From assembly GCA_900550505.1 (NCBI GenBank), contig URSI01000003.1, forward strand, positions 1 through 20,994: a DNA stretch of 20,994 nt. Reading direction: 5' to 3'. The notes under the pieces are model-generated. The model saw nothing but the letters and a program-made list of their open reading frames with translations. It was not told where the DNA came from and searched no databases. The number at the start of each line of letters is the position of its first letter. Positions within the stretch are counted from its first letter, which is position 1. This document shows, in pieces, positions 6,556 through 13,028 of the stretch. Made by a program: the position numbers and the translations under genes. This stretch comes from an uncultured Eubacteriales bacterium. Its GTDB lineage: Bacteria; Bacillota; Clostridia; Oscillospirales; CAG-382.

Positions 6556-8294
6556 TCCTGCTCAGCTCCTTTCTGTTGTGAATTGAATATCTCTCGGTAT
6601 ATATCGCAATTTGCCATCAGCTCGTCGTGCGTTCCCATTGCGATCACGGATCCGTTGTCAAGCATTATTATCTTATCCGCATCCATGACCGAAGCCACAC
6701 GCTGGGCGATGATAAGCTTTGTTGTTCCGGGCATTTCGTTAGCCAGTGCGTGCCTTATCAGTGCATCGGTCTTGGTGTCGACCGCGCTTGTGGAATCGTC
6801 AAATATAAGCACCTTTGGCTTCTTGAGGAGTGCGCGCGCAATGCAGAGCCTCTGCTTCTGACCGCCTGATACGTTCGTTCCGCCCTGCTCGATGTAAGTG
6901 TCGTATCCGTCCGGGAAAGAGGTGATAAATCCGTCCGCCTGCGCTATGCGGCACACCCGTCTGAGCTCTTCGTCGGTTGCATCCGGCGCACCCCAGCGCA
7001 GGTTTTCGCTGATCGTGCCGGAAAACAGCACATTGCGCTGAAGCACCATGGCGACGCTGTCGCGGAGTGTTGTGAGATCATAGCTGCGGACGTCGTTCCC
7101 TCCGACCTTAACGCTTCCCGATGTGGTATCGTACAGCCGCGGTATCAGCTGTACGAGCGTTGATTTCGAAGAGCCGGTACCGCCGAGTATACCGATCGTT
7201 TCCCCGGACTTGATCTCCAGACATATATTTTTGAGTGCGAGATGTTCCTCGTCTGCGGAATAGCTGAATGAAACATTGTCAAAGCTTATTGAGCCGTCAG
7301 GTACTTCGGTGAGCGCATTTTCCGGAGAAGTAATGGTGGATTTTTCTTCCAGCAATTCAGTGATACGCTCTGCGCTGGCTCTGGACAACGTGAACATCAC
7401 AAATACCATGGAGAACATCATAAGGCTTGAAAGTATCTGCATCGAATAGGTGATAAGCCCGAGAAGTTCACCGGTCCCCATCTCGGTGGCTCCGGAAAGT
7501 ACGATTATTCTTGCACCGAACCATGATACCAGCAGCATGCAGGCGTACATTGAAAACTGCATGAGAGGCATATTGAAGGCAATGATTTTTTCCGCTTTGG
7601 TGAATACGGTGTAGATTTCTTTCGAAGCCTCACCGAATTTTTCTTTCTCGTGTTCCTCACGCACGAATGATTTGACGACACGGATACCGTGAAGGTTTTC
7701 CTGCACCACGCGGTTGAGCTTGTCATACAGTTTGAAAACGCGTCTGAAGAGCGGATGCGCTTTGCTCACTATGAGATAGAGACCTACCCCCAGTACCGGT
7801 ATGGCAGCGAGAAATATCAACGAAAGCTCCGCGTGTATCCTGAATGCCATAAAGAGCGAAAAGACCAGCATCAACGGGCTTCTTGCACACATTCTTATGA
7901 GCATCTGAAACGCCATTTGCACATTGTTTACATCAGTCGTAAGGCGCGTGACGAGACTTGATGTGGAATACTTATCGATGTTGGAAAACGAATAATTTTG
8001 CAGGGCGTAAAACTGATCGTGTCTGAGATTTTTTGCAAACCCGGCAGAAGCGACTGAGGCTGTCTTGCCGGCTGCGGTGCCGAATGCAAGCGAGACAATG
8101 CATGCCGCCGCCAGCAGTAGCCCATCGCGAAGTATGACGCTCATGTTGCTTGCATCAATGCCTTCGTCGATAAGATCCGCCATGAGCAGAGGCACAAGTA
8201 CTTCCATCAGGACTTCGCCGCACATCAGAATAGGTGTGACGATAGCCCACAGCTTGTATTCCCTCACACATCCTGCGAGCTTTTTAATCATCAA
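6552..8294 (-). CDS. ABC exporter half-transporter with degenerate ATPase site
   Basis: This 580-residue membrane/ATPase fusion has six helices at about 15-300. The nucleotide-binding domain has Walker A GGTGSSKS at 371-378 (Ser in place of the usual Gly before Lys), signature VSGGQ near 475-479, and Walker B LIFDD with Asp500 in place of the catalytic Glu. The H-loop has Gln531 instead of His. These changes make one of the two composite ATP sites non-hydrolytic, the known arrangement in heterodimeric exporters such as TM287/288 or BmrCD. Its intact VSGGQ completes the active site of the partner, while the partner's LSQGQ faces this degenerate site. The gene overlaps the MarR gene by 11 bases at its start and the partner by 4 bases at its end, so the three genes form one tight operon. 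Drug or peptide efflux is inferred from the regulator. Confidence 0.93.
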   Translation of the reverse strand: MMIKKLAGCVREYKLWAIVTPILMCGEVLMEVLVPLLMADLIDEGIDASNMSVILRDGLLLAAACIVSLAFGTAAGKTASVASAGFAKNLRHDQFYALQNYSFSNIDKYSTSSLVTRLTTDVNNVQMAFQMLIRMCARSPLMLVFSLFMAFRIHAELSLIFLAAIPVLGVGLYLIVSKAHPLFRRVFKLYDKLNRVVQENLHGIRVVKSFVREEHEKEKFGEASKEIYTVFTKAEKIIAFNMPLMQFSMYACMLLVSWFGARIIVLSGATEMGTGELLGLITYSMQILSSLMMFSMVFVMFTLSRASAERITELLEEKSTITSPENALTEVPDGSISFDNVSFSYSADEEHLALKNICLEIKSGETIGILGGTGSSKSTLVQLIPRLYDTTSGSVKVGGNDVRSYDLTTLRDSVAMVLQRNVLFSGTISENLRWGAPDATDEELRRVCRIAQADGFITSFPDGYDTYIEQGGTNVSGGQKQRLCIARALLKKPKVLIFDDSTSAVDTKTDALIRHALANEMPGTTKLIIAQRVASVMDADKIIMLDNGSVIAMGTHDELMANCDIYREIFNSQQKGAEQE

Positions 8295-8754
8295 TATGTT
8301 CCTCCGTGGTGTTATCGTTTTCTTTGATATTTGCCGCTATTTTGTCGGCTACGGTAAAAAACACCGCAAGCTCTTCCTCGCTCAGGCCGCGTTTACAGAG
8401 CAGTTCGAATTCGTAGCGTTCACGGTCCAGTTCTGCAAGCAGCTCGCGTGCAGCGTCTGTCAAAAGAAGTCTTTTCAGTCTTTTGTCGTTTGCATCGCTT
8501 GCTCGTGTTATCATACCGTTTTTTTCCATAAGCTGAAGCATCACCGTGGCAGTTGAGCGTCTGATGCCGAAACGGGTCTCAATATCACGCTGATATACCG
8601 GCTTTCCGTCGTGCGAAGCGAGATATCCGATTATCCATCCGCGAGCGCCTGTGAGCCTGCCGCCGCTCAATCTGTCGACGGCGGCATCGTGGTGGCGTCG
8701 CATTTGGAGCGAAAGTCTGCGCACCGCTATGCCGATATCCATTCTTTCATCCAA
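8284..8754 (-). CDS. MarR-family transcriptional regulator (TTG start)
   Basis: This 156-residue winged-helix repressor probably controls its own operon and the exporter downstream. The core reads DIETRFGIRRSTATVMLQLMEKNGMI (in pieces: helix-turn-helix, then recognition helix), followed by the wing DANDKRLKRLLLT, with flanking dimerisation helices at both ends. The in-frame ATG 30 bases upstream has no ribosome site, whereas the TTG chosen here sits seven bases after AGGAGG; a later ATG would be 19 bases away. The gene overlaps the first ABC gene by 11 bases. Two near-identical palindromes flank the promoter and are the obvious binding sites. The ligand is unknown; MarR proteins usually release DNA on binding small phenolic or hydrophobic compounds. 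Confidence 0.92.
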   Translation of the reverse strand: MDERMDIGIAVRRLSLQMRRHHDAAVDRLSGGRLTGARGWIIGYLASHDGKPVYQRDIETRFGIRRSTATVMLQLMEKNGMITRASDANDKRLKRLLLTDAARELLAELDRERYEFELLCKRGLSEEELAVFFTVADKIAANIKENDNTTEEHIDD

Positions 8755-8789
8755 AGTTCTTCCTCCTCGTCGTTTATGATACATATTTA

Positions 8790-8803
8790 GTTAGCTTGCT
8801 AAT
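8790..8803. promoter_or_regulatory. Candidate MarR operator, downstream copy
   Basis: GTTAGCTTGCTAAT contains the perfect palindrome TTAGC-TT-GCTAA. It lies just below the -10 box of the marR promoter, near the predicted transcription start, where bound repressor would block transcription. It matches the second copy at 8854-8867 at 11 of 14 positions. Confidence 0.65.
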
Positions 8804-8804
8804 T

Positions 8805-8833
8805 ATTTTATTGGTGTCATGCTTGCAAGTCAA
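8805..8833 (-). promoter_or_regulatory. Sigma-A-type promoter of the marR-ABC operon
   Basis: On the minus strand, -35 TTGACT (8828-8833) is 17 bases from -10 TAAAAT (8805-8810). It is bracketed by the two operator palindromes whose centres are 64 bases apart, roughly six helical turns. Confidence 0.75.
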
Positions 8834-8853
8834 CAGTATACATGCCGAAAAAA

Positions 8854-8867
8854 GTTAGATAGCTAAC
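8854..8867. promoter_or_regulatory. Candidate MarR operator, upstream copy
   Basis: GTTAG-ATAG-CTAAC is a perfect five-base inverted repeat and resembles the downstream operator. It sits about 20 bases upstream of the -35 box of marR. It is about 120 bases above the promoter of the divergent esterase gene, so control of that gene is less likely. The remaining intergenic DNA (8868-8988) shows nothing I recognise. Confidence 0.6.
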
Positions 8868-8988
8868 ATTTTTTTGGTGCATTCTGCGCATGATATTTGC
8901 CGAAGCAAAATATGTATGTGCTGACCGGCGATTCAAAAAGGTCGGTTGCCACAAGATGAACGGTTCAGTCGGGTAAAAGGAAATTACG

Positions 8989-9017
8989 TTGACAAAAATT
9001 CCGAAACAGTGTATAAT
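8989..9017 (+). promoter_or_regulatory. Perfect-consensus sigma-A promoter of the SGNH esterase gene
   Basis: TTGACA (8989-8994), a 17-base spacer and TATAAT (9012-9017) match the sigma-A consensus at every position. The start codon follows 20 bases below the -10, so the leader is only about 14 bases long. Confidence 0.88.
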
Positions 9018-9037
9018 TTCGCAAAAAACGGGGTGTT

Positions 9038-10033
9038 ATGGGAATGACTGAGTATACTGTAAACGATAGTGATTTCAAGCTGCTCGGACGTACTGCGGCG
9101 GTCGACGGAAGCGCGGTCCTGAGCTGGACCAACAGCGGCTTTGATTTTAAATACCGCGGCGGCGGTTTTGTGCTATTTTTTGAAGAATATGCTTCACAGG
9201 TACCTGTCTATCTTAAATTGATCGTTGACGGGAAAGAACAGAAGGCAGTTGTTTCAACGGGTAAGGAAGCTGTCGTATACGAGGATATAAGAGAAGGCGT
9301 ACATATCGCACGTGTCATCCGCATCACTGAGGGAGAGGTGCCGCTCAGGGTATGTCGTGTGCGCATAACGGGCAAAAAAGCGCAGCTTCTTGAGCGACCT
9401 GCCGACAAAAAAATCAAACTGGAATTTATCGGAGATTCGCTTACCTGCGGCTACGGAGTGCTCGGAGAGCCGAGCACGACGGGTTTCGAACTGTATGAGG
9501 AAGACGGCACGCGCGCATATGCGTACCGGGCGGCGGAGCTTCTCGGGGCAGATGCTTCGTTTGTCTGTGTTTCGGGCAAGGGCATGGTATGCGATTGTAC
9601 CGGGGCGCGTGTATACACGGTGCCCGAGTGGTATGAATATGAGACAAGGCTCGGAGGTAAGTGGGATTTTTCACGCTTCGTTCCCGACGTGGTTGTGATA
9701 AATATAGGGACAAACGACGCATGGGGACAGGCACCTGTAGAGGACTTCAGGCGCATATCGTTTGAATTTCTTTCGCGTTTGCGCGGTCGTTATCCGAATG
9801 CGTACATCCTTTGGGCGTTCGGATTTATGGGGACGGCGCTTGTACCCGTGGTGAGAGATATAGTGCGCAATTTTAACCGTACGGACGGAAACACCGGCTT
9901 TTATAACATCCCGCCTGTTTTCGGAAAACGCGGAGCCATAGGCGGCGGTGGGCACCCTTCGGCATCAGCGAACGAGCGGCTTGCAAGAAGTATCGCACGG
10001 GTTATCTCTGCCCGGTTTGACGGCAAACTGTGA
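9038..10033 (+). CDS. SGNH/GDSL hydrolase, CE2-type carbohydrate acetyl esterase
   Basis: The protein has 331 residues: an N-terminal beta-rich (jelly-roll) domain at about 5-120 and an SGNH hydrolase domain at about 125-331. This two-domain order is that of carbohydrate esterase family 2, which removes acetyl groups from xylan or other oligosaccharides. Visible blocks are GDSLTCGYG with nucleophile Ser134, SGKG near 184-187 (oxyanion glycine), GTND with Asn226, and GGGGHPS with catalytic His306. No Asp stands three residues before the His; CE2 enzymes are known to work with a Ser-His dyad. There is no signal peptide, so it probably acts in the cytoplasm on imported oligosaccharides. The start ATG has only a weak GGGGTG site; an alternative ATG lies two codons later. 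The PTS-like transporter gene follows in the same direction but has its own promoter. Confidence 0.87.
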   Translation: MGMTEYTVNDSDFKLLGRTAAVDGSAVLSWTNSGFDFKYRGGGFVLFFEEYASQVPVYLKLIVDGKEQKAVVSTGKEAVVYEDIREGVHIARVIRITEGEVPLRVCRVRITGKKAQLLERPADKKIKLEFIGDSLTCGYGVLGEPSTTGFELYEEDGTRAYAYRAAELLGADASFVCVSGKGMVCDCTGARVYTVPEWYEYETRLGGKWDFSRFVPDVVVINIGTNDAWGQAPVEDFRRISFEFLSRLRGRYPNAYILWAFGFMGTALVPVVRDIVRNFNRTDGNTGFYNIPPVFGKRGAIGGGGHPSASANERLARSIARVISARFDGKL

Positions 10034-10107
10034 TGAAATTATGAAAAAATGCTGAAAAATCCTGATTTCCGGCGCACTATTTTGTCTGACCGGGGTCTTG
10101 CACGCTA

Positions 10108-10136
10108 TTGATTTTTTGATCGTTGAAAGATATAAT
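10108..10136 (+). promoter_or_regulatory. Sigma-A-type promoter of the PTS EIIC-like gene
   Basis: -35 TTGATT (10108-10113), a 17-base spacer and -10 TATAAT (10131-10136). The resulting leader is about 70 bases to the TTG start at 10212. No clear terminator separates this from the esterase gene. Confidence 0.7.
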
Positions 10137-10211
10137 TATGTCATTAAAGTGTCGCGGCGACGGAAAAGTGCTCATATGTGCTTGTACGGTACGCGACAGG
10201 GAGTGATCGGG

Positions 10212-11288
10212 TTGAAAAAAATAAAAAAAATACTCTCGGAGATCTTTATTGACGGTCTCGGCTCGATGGCGATGGGGCTTTTTGCCACTCTTATTATCGG
10301 CACCATCATCGAGCAGGTGGGCAAGCTTATAGGTGCTGAGACTGCGGTCGGGGGTCACGTGATCATGGCGGGGCGTGCTGCCATGGTGCTTACGGGCGCA
10401 GGCATAGGCTGTGCCGTCGCCACAAAGCTGCGCAAGCCGCCGCTCGTCATATTTTCCGCTGCCGTCAGCGGATTTATCGGAGCATACGCGTCGCAGATCA
10501 CTGCCGGTAAATTCTTTGACGGTGCCGCTACCGTGACACTTTCCGGACCCGGAGAGCCTCTGGGCGCCTTTATTGCGGCGTATATATCCATTGTTTTCGG
10601 TTCGCTTGTTGCCAACAGGACAAAGATAGACATACTTGTGACACCGCTTGTGTCGATCGCCACCGGCGGGGCGGCAGGTATATTTGTGGGAGCTCCGATA
10701 GCTTCCTTCATGAAAGCCGCAGGTGAGTTGATAAACTGGGGCGTGGAGCAACAGCCGGTCGTAATGGGCATTGTGGTTTCGGTGCTTATGGGCATAGCGC
10801 TCACGCTGCCGATAAGCAGCGCAGCCATAGGCGTGTCGCTGGGACTGAGCGGGATCGCCGCAGGCGCTGCCGTTGTCGGGTGCTGCGCCAATATGATAGG
10901 TTTCGCCGTTGCTAGCTATAAAGAAAATAAGTTCGGTGGGCTTGTGGCACAGGGACTCGGCACAAGCATGCTTCAGATGCCTAATATCGTCCGCAAGCCG
11001 GTGATATGGATCCCGGCGATAGTGGCAAGCGCCGTGCTCGGACCGATAGCGACGACGCTGTTGGGGTTTGCGTCGAATGCGACAGGCTCCGGCATGGGTA
11101 CTGCCGGGCTTGTCGGCCCTCTGATGACGCTTCAGACGATGGCTGACGGTACGCGCCCGTTGTGGGAGGTGCTGTTGCAGATACTTGTCATGTGTTTCAT
11201 CGCACCGGCTGCTATCTCGCTGGGAGTGTCCGCATTCATGCGCCCCAGGGGCTGGATAAAAGACGGGGATATGAAGCTCGACCTTTGA
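10212..11288 (+). CDS. PTS EIIC-like membrane transporter (EIIC_2 family)
   Basis: This 358-residue hydrophobic, glycine- and alanine-rich protein has about eight to ten membrane segments, starting MKKIKKILSEIFIDGLGSMA. It fits the stand-alone PTS_EIIC_2 family, relatives of the sugar-translocating subunit of phosphotransferase systems. Conserved-looking pieces are GLFATLIIGTIIEQ near the N-terminus, the TLSGPGEPLGAF loop, and LPISSAAIG in the second half. No EIIA or EIIB gene or domain is present nearby, so it may use a distant partner or not be a true PTS porter; the substrate is unknown. The frame is open well upstream, but the TTG start is chosen because it follows AGGGAG by eight bases and matches the usual family N-terminus. 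A long antisense open frame covering this gene is a composition artefact. Confidence 0.82.
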   Translation: MKKIKKILSEIFIDGLGSMAMGLFATLIIGTIIEQVGKLIGAETAVGGHVIMAGRAAMVLTGAGIGCAVATKLRKPPLVIFSAAVSGFIGAYASQITAGKFFDGAATVTLSGPGEPLGAFIAAYISIVFGSLVANRTKIDILVTPLVSIATGGAAGIFVGAPIASFMKAAGELINWGVEQQPVVMGIVVSVLMGIALTLPISSAAIGVSLGLSGIAAGAAVVGCCANMIGFAVASYKENKFGGLVAQGLGTSMLQMPNIVRKPVIWIPAIVASAVLGPIATTLLGFASNATGSGMGTAGLVGPLMTLQTMADGTRPLWEVLLQILVMCFIAPAAISLGVSAFMRPRGWIKDGDMKLDL

Positions 11289-11369
11289 TGCGGCTCGGCG
11301 TGCTGCCGGCATTGTCGGCAGGCGGCTTTGATACTGCGCTGCGGTTTGCGGCGTATACGAAATAAGGTA

Positions 11370-11398
11370 TTGACAAAATCAATAAGTTGTGCTATACT
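11370..11398 (+). promoter_or_regulatory. Sigma-A promoter of tRNA-Gly
   Basis: TTGACA (11370-11375), a 17-base spacer and TATACT (11393-11398). The mature tRNA begins 29 bases below the -10, leaving a 5' leader of about 20 bases to be removed by RNase P. Confidence 0.85.
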
Positions 11399-11426
11399 CA
11401 GCGCGTTGTGATGGTGACGGTCACGC

Positions 11427-11500
11427 GCGAGTGTAACTCAGTGGCAGAGTGTCGGCTTCCCAAGCCGGTTATGCGGGTTCGATTCCCGTCACTCGCTCCA
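11427..11500 (+). tRNA. tRNA-Gly, anticodon CCC
   Basis: The 74-base cloverleaf is complete. The acceptor stem GCGAGTG pairs with CACTCGC. The D arm ACTC/GAGT has a seven-base loop; the anticodon stem TCGGC/GCCGG has one wobble pair and loop TTCCCAA; the variable loop has four bases; the T arm GCGGG/CCCGT has loop TTCGATT. The discriminator T and the CCA end are encoded. Anticodon CCC reads GGG glycine codons. It stands alone with its own promoter and terminator. Confidence 0.96.
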
Positions 11501-11506
11501 GTAGAG

Positions 11507-11542
11507 AGCCCCGGTGCGCAGATCCGCGTCCGGGGCTTTTTT
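11507..11542 (+). terminator. Rho-independent terminator of tRNA-Gly
   Basis: Stem AGCCCCGG (11507-11514) pairs perfectly with CCGGGGCT (11530-11537) over a 15-base loop, followed at once by a run of six T. It begins seven bases after the CCA end. Confidence 0.9.
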
Positions 11543-11819
11543 GTTTATCTGAACAAGGCGCTCGAGCCGATGCCGGCATCCTTTTTGGTTCCGGTAGACA
11601 GACAGTGATTCGGAGCCGGTGGTGCGTTCAGGGTCTTTTTTCTTATTTGAAAGAAGGTGTCGCGGCAAAGCCGGCATCTTTTCAGACCTCTTTTGCATAC
11701 GGAACCGTGGGCAGACTGATCTCCGTTGTTTTGCGGAATATCAAAGTCGAAGCTTTGCAGCGGCACGGCTTTGTATGTACTTGAAAAAAGGCGATTTTGC
11801 CGAAATTGCCGGTTGCGAC
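11540..11819 (+). repeat. Three degenerate direct-repeat copies behind the tRNA
   Basis: Copies of about 48 bases lie at 11540-11587, 11638-11685 and 11772-11819. Copies 1 and 2 align without gaps and share TTTxxTTAT(C/T)TGAA-like starts and the end GCCGGCATC(C/T)TTTT; copy 3 is more diverged. If translated, copies 1 and 2 read FxYL, ten mostly variable residues (with KP/MP late), then ASF, but the open frames here lack start sites and cross the tRNA. Each copy can fold: copy 1 holds the palindrome GATGCCGGCATC and copy 2 a hairpin ending GCCGGCATC, both followed by T tracts. This looks like a family of small hairpin or terminator-like elements rather than a gene. No protein-coding gene is supported in 11501-11930. 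Confidence 0.5.
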
Positions 11820-11822
11820 ACA

Positions 11823-11846
11823 ACGGTGTTTGCGCCGTATTTTTTT
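11823..11846 (+). terminator. Rho-independent terminator with no obvious gene upstream
   Basis: ACGGTG (11823-11828) pairs with CGCCGT (11833-11838, one G-U pair) over a four-base loop, then A and seven T. It lies 280 bases beyond the tRNA terminator. It either backs up that terminator or ends an unrecognised short transcript across the repeats. Confidence 0.6.
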
Positions 11847-11898
11847 ACCCGTATATTTCAAAGTACCATTTAAGGGACAGTTGACGGCGTATACTTTA

Positions 11899-11919
11899 CC
11901 TGCAAAAGAAAGTTGCAGG
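11899..11919 (+). promoter_or_regulatory. Hairpin overlapping the ribosome site of the micropeptide gene
   Basis: CCTGCAA (11899-11905) pairs perfectly with TTGCAGG (11913-11919) over the loop AAGAAAG. The 3' arm includes the first three bases of the Shine-Dalgarno AGGAGG (11917-11922), so folding would partly mask it. A -10-like TATACT (11890-11895) and a -35-like TTGACG (11881-11886) lie just before but are too close together to form one promoter. Confidence 0.45.
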
Positions 11920-11930
11920 AGGTAGCGTAA

Positions 11931-11993
11931 ATGTTCTGGCTGTTTTTACTCATAATTGCGCTGTGTGTGGCGATCTGCGCCATGCCGACTTAG
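11931..11993 (+). CDS. 20-residue hydrophobic micropeptide
   Basis: The reading frame MFWLFLLIIALCVAICAMPT has an ideal AGGAGG eight bases before its ATG. It encodes a single membrane-spanning or signal-like peptide with two cysteines and no charged side chains. I do not know a family for it. It ends 24 bases before the start of the WYL regulator gene and is probably on the same transcript. It may be a membrane micropeptide, a leader peptide that couples translation to the regulator, or a small toxin-like or sensing peptide; nothing in the sequence decides between these. The very good ribosome site and the hairpin around it argue that it is translated. Confidence 0.5.
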   Translation: MFWLFLLIIALCVAICAMPT

Positions 11994-12017
11994 CGCGCGG
12001 CAGGGGAGTTGACTGGA

Positions 12018-13028
12018 TTGAAAAGGGAAAACGGCAAGCGGCGTTTGCTTGAACTGAGACGGATCCTTCTTGAAGAGACAGACGAAAAAAACGGGCTTTC
12101 AATGTCGGAATTGCTTACGAGACTTGACGGATGCGGCTGCACCGCCGAAAGGAAAAGCGTGTATGACGATCTGCGGGTGCTCGGAGAGAATGAACTCGAC
12201 ATAAGAATGACACGCAACCCGGCAAAGTATTCCGTGATTTCGCGCGAGTTTGAACTTACGGAACTGAAAATACTTGTGGACGCGGTTATATCCTCAAAAT
12301 TTATAACCGCAAAAAAAAGTGCCTCTCTCGTTGAAAAGCTCACGCGCCTTGCCGGGCCGTCAGAACGCCGGGGACTGCGTCATAAGCTTGCGGCACCTCT
12401 GAAGGCTGTCAATGAAAGAGTCTTCTATACGATCGATTCGGTATGCGAAGCGGAGAGCACGGACCGACAGCTTTCGTTCAGGCTTCAGACTGTCGTGCCG
12501 TCGGACGACTCCCGCGGCTATCGAACGGAGCTGCGGCGCGCGGGAGCGGAGTATATCGTTTCGCCGCTTGGGCTCATATGGGATAACGAAAATTATTATC
12601 TTGTCGCGTATGAGGAGCGTGACGGCATACATAAGCACTACCGCATCGACAGGATGATCGATGTGAAGGTCATAGATATGCCGAGGAAGCTGCCCGAAAA
12701 ATACGTGGATTTTGACTTGACAAAATATGCGCGCTCCACATTCGGTATGTTCGGCGGTACCGAGACGAAGGTGACGCTTGAATTTTCGGATGACCTTATA
12801 TCAGTGGTAGTTGACCGGTTCGGAGATGTGGTCGTCAGGCGTGCAGGCGAGGGGATCTATTCAACTACTGTGAGCGTAAATGTCGGCGAGAGCTTCTATT
12901 CGTGGGTGTTCATGTTCGGCGGAAAACTGCGCATAGTGTCTCCTAATGCGGCTGTCCGCGGATTTCGTTCTCAGCTCGAATCATGTGAGAGCGCCCGGCA
13001 GTATACTGCATATAAGAAAAGCGAGTGA
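12018..13028 (+). CDS. WYL-domain transcriptional regulator (YafY/DeoR-like)
   Basis: The 336-residue protein has an N-terminal helix-turn-helix at about 1-65 (RLLELRRILLEET, then LLTRLDGCGCTAERKSVYDD), a WYL sensor domain at about 135-215 with LGLIWDNENYYLVAY and HYRIDRM, and a C-terminal WCX-type extension at about 230-330. WYL proteins are one-component regulators thought to bind nucleotides, nucleic acid or small ligands; many control stress, DNA-damage or defence genes. The chosen TTG is nine bases after GGGGAG; the TTG three codons earlier directly abuts that site and is unlikely. The first gene of the likely transcript is the 20-residue peptide. The 3' end overlaps the convergent comEC-like gene by 48 bases. 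Confidence 0.9.
   Translation: MKRENGKRRLLELRRILLEETDEKNGLSMSELLTRLDGCGCTAERKSVYDDLRVLGENELDIRMTRNPAKYSVISREFELTELKILVDAVISSKFITAKKSASLVEKLTRLAGPSERRGLRHKLAAPLKAVNERVFYTIDSVCEAESTDRQLSFRLQTVVPSDDSRGYRTELRRAGAEYIVSPLGLIWDNENYYLVAYEERDGIHKHYRIDRMIDVKVIDMPRKLPEKYVDFDLTKYARSTFGMFGGTETKVTLEFSDDLISVVVDRFGDVVVRRAGEGIYSTTVSVNVGESFYSWVFMFGGKLRIVSPNAAVRGFRSQLESCESARQYTAYKKSE

Noticed and set aside
8911..8958. Short frame of 15 codons between marR and the esterase gene
   Set aside because: There is no Shine-Dalgarno site, and it lies upstream of the esterase promoter without a promoter of its own.
10077..11312. Open frame of 411 codons on the minus strand, longer than the gene it opposes
   Set aside because: Its translation is His/Arg/Gly-rich low-complexity text without a domain, and the plus strand encodes a clear membrane transporter with promoter and ribosome site. 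It is a shadow frame from codon bias.
11303..11321. Hairpin CTGCCG...CGGCAG after the EIIC-like gene as a terminator
   Set aside because: The stem has only six pairs and is followed by GCGGCTTTG, with no T tract; termination is not supported.
11387..11873. Plus-strand open frames of 73-111 codons across and behind the tRNA
   Set aside because: They run through the tRNA gene, its terminator and the repeat copies, and have no ribosome site. Their shared peptide pattern reflects the nucleotide repeats.
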